From: Candidatus Woesearchaeota archaeon
GTDB taxonomy: Archaea; Nanobdellota; Nanobdellia; Woesearchaeales; WJKL01
DNA length: 8,100 bases
NCBI GenBank assembly: GCA_019322455.1
Contig: JAHWIT010000015.1
Location: 1 to 8,100, forward strand
Direction: 5' to 3'
Shown: positions 6,492-8,100 of the stretch, one piece after another
Layout: every line of letters starts with the position of its first letter
How positions within the stretch are numbered: position 1 is the first letter of the stretch
Made by a program: the position numbers and the translations under genes
The notes under the pieces: generated by a model
Told to the model about the DNA's origin: nothing
Database searches by the model: none
What the model saw: the letters and a program-made list of their open reading frames with translations, nothing else

Positions 6492-7561
6492 CAAATATTT
6501 AACAGCTTGCCATCTATATAAATTTTTGGATTCTTAAAAACTTGGTCTAAATGAATAATAGCATATATAGTTCCGCCAAACCAGTAGTTGCTTCCAATAG
6601 CAACATGCGCAGTTCCTAATGTTTTTTCATCAATCATCGTGCTTCCAATAATTCTTGTTTTTGGATTTATTCCAATGCCTAACTCTCCTATTCTTTTGAC
6701 TCCCCAGGGATGCTTTGCCTTTTTCCATGCCCAATCCAATGTTTCTTTTAACTGCTTAGCCTCTTCTCCTCCTTCAATTTCTGCTACTTCACCTTTTCTT
6801 ATTATTAATTTAATAGGCTCTTTTATCATTACAGTTCCTTTTCTATTAGCACTGCTTCCATCAATAACAACCCATCCCTCAACCTTTTTCCATTTTGGCG
6901 GAATATAAACCTCTCCTGCAGGAAGATTCCCGCCTGTTCTTGCTGTTTTATAGTTTCCTGCATTGCAGACTGCTTTCATTCCTTTAATTCCAATTGTCAA
7001 GTCAGTTCCTGCTTCTGTTGTAATTCTCACTTCTTCAGCATTATCTAATTTTTCTTTTATTATTTTTGCTCTTTTCTGCATCTCATTATAATCAACATTA
7101 ATTGCACCCATTACAATAGGAAATTTATCCATGCTTATTGTTCCTAAATTTGTTGCAGAAAGAAATCTATGCAAATTCTCTTTTGCATAAACTCTAAAGC
7201 TTTTTCCAAGCTCTTTTATGCTTCCTAATTTCTTGCTTAAGCATAATATTAGTATATTATTGCGTCTTAAATCATACAAAGCATCAATTGTTTCATCATC
7301 TGCCTTGTCTCCTTTAAACTTTGCCTCTTGCAGAATTAAATGAGCATTTAGATTAAGATTTCTTGCAGCAAGATAATAAGCTCCAGCTAATACAGAAGCT
7401 ATCTTATTATCATCTATTCCAACGTCTCCTATTATTAGAATATCTTCTTTCCCGGCATTCAGACATTTCTTGAAAATATCTTCCAGGCATACAGAACTGG
7501 TTTTTGCTAATTCAAGAAGATTATTCTTTTCCAGCCACTCAATTGATTCCTTATTTAGCAT
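6491..7561 (-). CDS. M29-family metallopeptidase homologue, M29-C
   Basis: A 356-residue M29/COG2309 protein near normal family length. All expected ligands are present: E217 in NLPAGEVYIPP, E293 in IGELGIGINPKT, H319 in GTAHVAIGSNY, and H337-x-D339 in IIHLDQ. Tyr326, seven residues after H319, matches the active-site Tyr I recall from AmpS/AmpT. This copy is therefore the best candidate in the window for a true two-metal aminopeptidase. Shared stretches with M29-A include VRITTEAGTDL (against VRVTTKKGTDL), NLPAGE, GIGINPKT and the GT(A/C)H block, so the two are clear but distant paralogues. Probably cytoplasmic. It is first in a two-gene operon with the amidohydrolase, has its own palindromic TATA box, and starts with ATG and no leader. 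Confidence 0.9.
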   Translation of the reverse strand: MLNKESIEWLEKNNLLELAKTSSVCLEDIFKKCLNAGKEDILIIGDVGIDDNKIASVLAGAYYLAARNLNLNAHLILQEAKFKGDKADDETIDALYDLRRNNILILCLSKKLGSIKELGKSFRVYAKENLHRFLSATNLGTISMDKFPIVMGAINVDYNEMQKRAKIIKEKLDNAEEVRITTEAGTDLTIGIKGMKAVCNAGNYKTARTGGNLPAGEVYIPPKWKKVEGWVVIDGSSANRKGTVMIKEPIKLIIRKGEVAEIEGGEEAKQLKETLDWAWKKAKHPWGVKRIGELGIGINPKTRIIGSTMIDEKTLGTAHVAIGSNYWFGGTIYAIIHLDQVFKNPKIYIDGKLLNI

Positions 7562-7582
7562 TTTATAATTCGAGAAAATCAG

Positions 7583-7596
7583 GTTTTATATAAAAC
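7583..7596 (-). promoter_or_regulatory. TATA box of the M29-C/amidohydrolase operon
   Basis: GTTTTATATAAAAC is a perfect 14-bp palindrome centred 28-29 nt before the ATG at 7561, the right place for a leaderless archaeal promoter. Its upstream edge touches the TAG of the DUF1003 gene (7596-7598). Because of the palindrome it might also affect the 3' end of the DUF1003 transcript, but no distinct terminator is seen. Confidence 0.6.
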
Positions 7597-7994
7597 TACT
7601 TTTTTTTCATAGCTTTTTTTACCAATACCTTTATAGAATCTAAATCCTTTTGCATTTTGCTTATTTCTCTTTCTGCTTTTCTATTAACTTGATAGTCATA
7701 TTTTGCAGCAATTCTGTCTCTATCTGCCTGTCTATTCTGGCTCATCAGAATTATAGGAGCCTGTACAGCAGCTAAGCATGACAATACAAAATTTAGCAAA
7801 ATAAATGGATAAGGATCCCATTGATATATCAGCATCAATGAATTCAAAAACATCCAAATAGCCAAAACAATAAACACTAGAATAATAAATGTCCAGCTTC
7901 CAACAAACAATGTAACTAGATCAGACGCTCTTTGCCCTAAACTTAATTTTTGTTTTAATACAGGATGCTTGTTGTTTTTATGTAAAAATCCCAA
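7596..7994 (-). CDS. DUF1003 family membrane protein
   Basis: A 132-residue protein closely matching DUF1003: QKLSLGQRASDLVTLFVGSW (15-34), then two membrane segments (about 35-57 and 63-85) joined by the conserved WDPYPFILLN turn, then the family block VLSCLAAVQAPIILMSQNRQ (70-89) and ADRDRIAAKYDYQVNRKAE. A charged helix that may form a coiled coil follows (105-132). Biochemical role of the family is unknown; the protein should sit in the cytoplasmic membrane with both ends inside. The start is TTG at 7994, supported by AGGTGAT seven nt away by standard spacing; no in-frame ATG lies nearby to compete. Unlike its neighbours it has a short leader. It faces the same way as the M29-C operon but has a separate promoter on each side. 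Confidence 0.9.
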   Translation of the reverse strand: MGFLHKNNKHPVLKQKLSLGQRASDLVTLFVGSWTFIILVFIVLAIWMFLNSLMLIYQWDPYPFILLNFVLSCLAAVQAPIILMSQNRQADRDRIAAKYDYQVNRKAEREISKMQKDLDSIKVLVKKAMKKK

Positions 7995-7997
7995 ATT

Positions 7998-8004
7998 ATC
8001 ACCT
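7998..8004 (-). promoter_or_regulatory. Shine-Dalgarno sequence fixing a TTG start
   Basis: AGGTGAT on the minus strand is a seven-base match to the complement of the conserved 16S rRNA 3' end (ATCACCT). By the usual alignment the AGG core lies 7 nt before the TTG at 7994. It is the only strong Shine-Dalgarno seen in the window and decides the start of the DUF1003 gene. Confidence 0.7.
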
Positions 8005-8028
8005 TTTTTTATTTTTTAATAATTTCAT

Positions 8029-8040
8029 ATTTTATAAATC
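8029..8040 (-). promoter_or_regulatory. TATA box of the DUF1003 gene
   Basis: GATTTATAAAAT on the minus strand lies about 40 nt before the TTG start. Transcription would begin near 8008, leaving a leader of about 14 nt that just contains the Shine-Dalgarno sequence. The two signals support each other. Confidence 0.55.
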
Positions 8041-8050
8041 TATCGTGTAT

Positions 8051-8065
8051 CGAAACGTTTATATA
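8051..8065 (+). promoter_or_regulatory. BRE/TATA promoter of a gene leaving the window
   Basis: CGAAACG (BRE-like) plus TTTATATA (TATA box, 8058-8065) is centred 26 nt before the ATG at 8088, implying a leaderless transcript. It is divergent from the DUF1003 promoter at 8029-8040. The 21 nt from 8051 are identical at 18 positions to the M29-B promoter. Confidence 0.7.
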
Positions 8066-8087
8066 CTATAATTTCATTATTATTCTT

Positions 8088-8100
8088 ATGGCAATTAATG
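8088..8100 (+). CDS. Start of a gene truncated by the window edge
   Basis: Only ATG GCA ATT AAT G (Met-Ala-Ile-Asn) is present, so the product cannot be named. The call rests on the well-placed BRE/TATA promoter at 8051-8065. Its ATG GCA opening also matches the ATG GCA opening of M29-B, which has a near-identical promoter. Confidence 0.45.

Noticed and set aside
6492..6494. TTG one codon upstream as start of the amidohydrolase gene
   Set aside because: The next codon is ATG, overlapping the M29-C stop as TGATG, a standard coupled start; nothing favours the TTG.

Overview
The window is AT-rich (roughly 30% GC by eye) and looks archaeal. Several genes are preceded by a TATA-like box, in two cases with a purine-rich BRE-like element, placed 26-30 nt before the start codon. 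That spacing implies leaderless transcripts. Arginine is mostly AGA, ATA is common for isoleucine, and gene tails abut or overlap. The mix of an HTH-nucleotidyltransferase/HEPN pair, M29-type proteins and ATP-grasp proteins would suit a small-genome archaeon of the DPANN/Woesearchaeota-Pacearchaeota kind. That placement is inference; no rRNA or other marker gene is present.

Layout. (1) 4170 down to 10, minus strand: a five-gene run with an HTH-nucleotidyltransferase, a HEPN protein, an M29-family protein (M29-A), then after 45 bp with its own possible TATA box two ATP-grasp proteins. The first of these has a rearranged domain order and the second ends in a very acidic tail. (2) 4171-4376: a divergent control region holding two opposed promoters, an 18-bp inverted repeat just inside the HTH gene promoter, and a perfect 24-bp palindrome. 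(3) 4377-5462, plus strand: a second M29-fold protein (M29-B) that lacks one expected metal ligand. Its last 9 bp overlap the tail of the convergent gene. (4) 7561 down to 5454, minus strand: a third M29 protein (M29-C) and an amidohydrolase of the ACMSD type, joined by a TGATG stop/start overlap. (5) 7994 down to 7596, minus strand: a DUF1003 membrane protein with a TTG start and a clear Shine-Dalgarno sequence. (6) From 8088, plus strand: only the promoter and first codons of a further gene.

How the genes may work together. Three divergent M29-fold proteins, two ATP-grasp proteins and a metal-dependent amidohydrolase lie within 8 kb. ATP-grasp enzymes typically form amide or peptide bonds; M29 and amidohydrolase enzymes typically break C-N or C-C bonds or oxidise rings. 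A small uncharacterised pathway that makes and takes apart an amide-linked metabolite or peptide is a reasonable reading, but the substrate cannot be told from sequence. The HTH-nucleotidyltransferase/HEPN pair resembles a MntA/HepT toxin-antitoxin module, but the usual HEPN catalytic His is Tyr. It shares an operon with M29-A, so a regulatory role should be considered alongside a toxin role. No tRNA, rRNA, CRISPR array, insertion sequence or gene-free stretch over 300 bp was seen.
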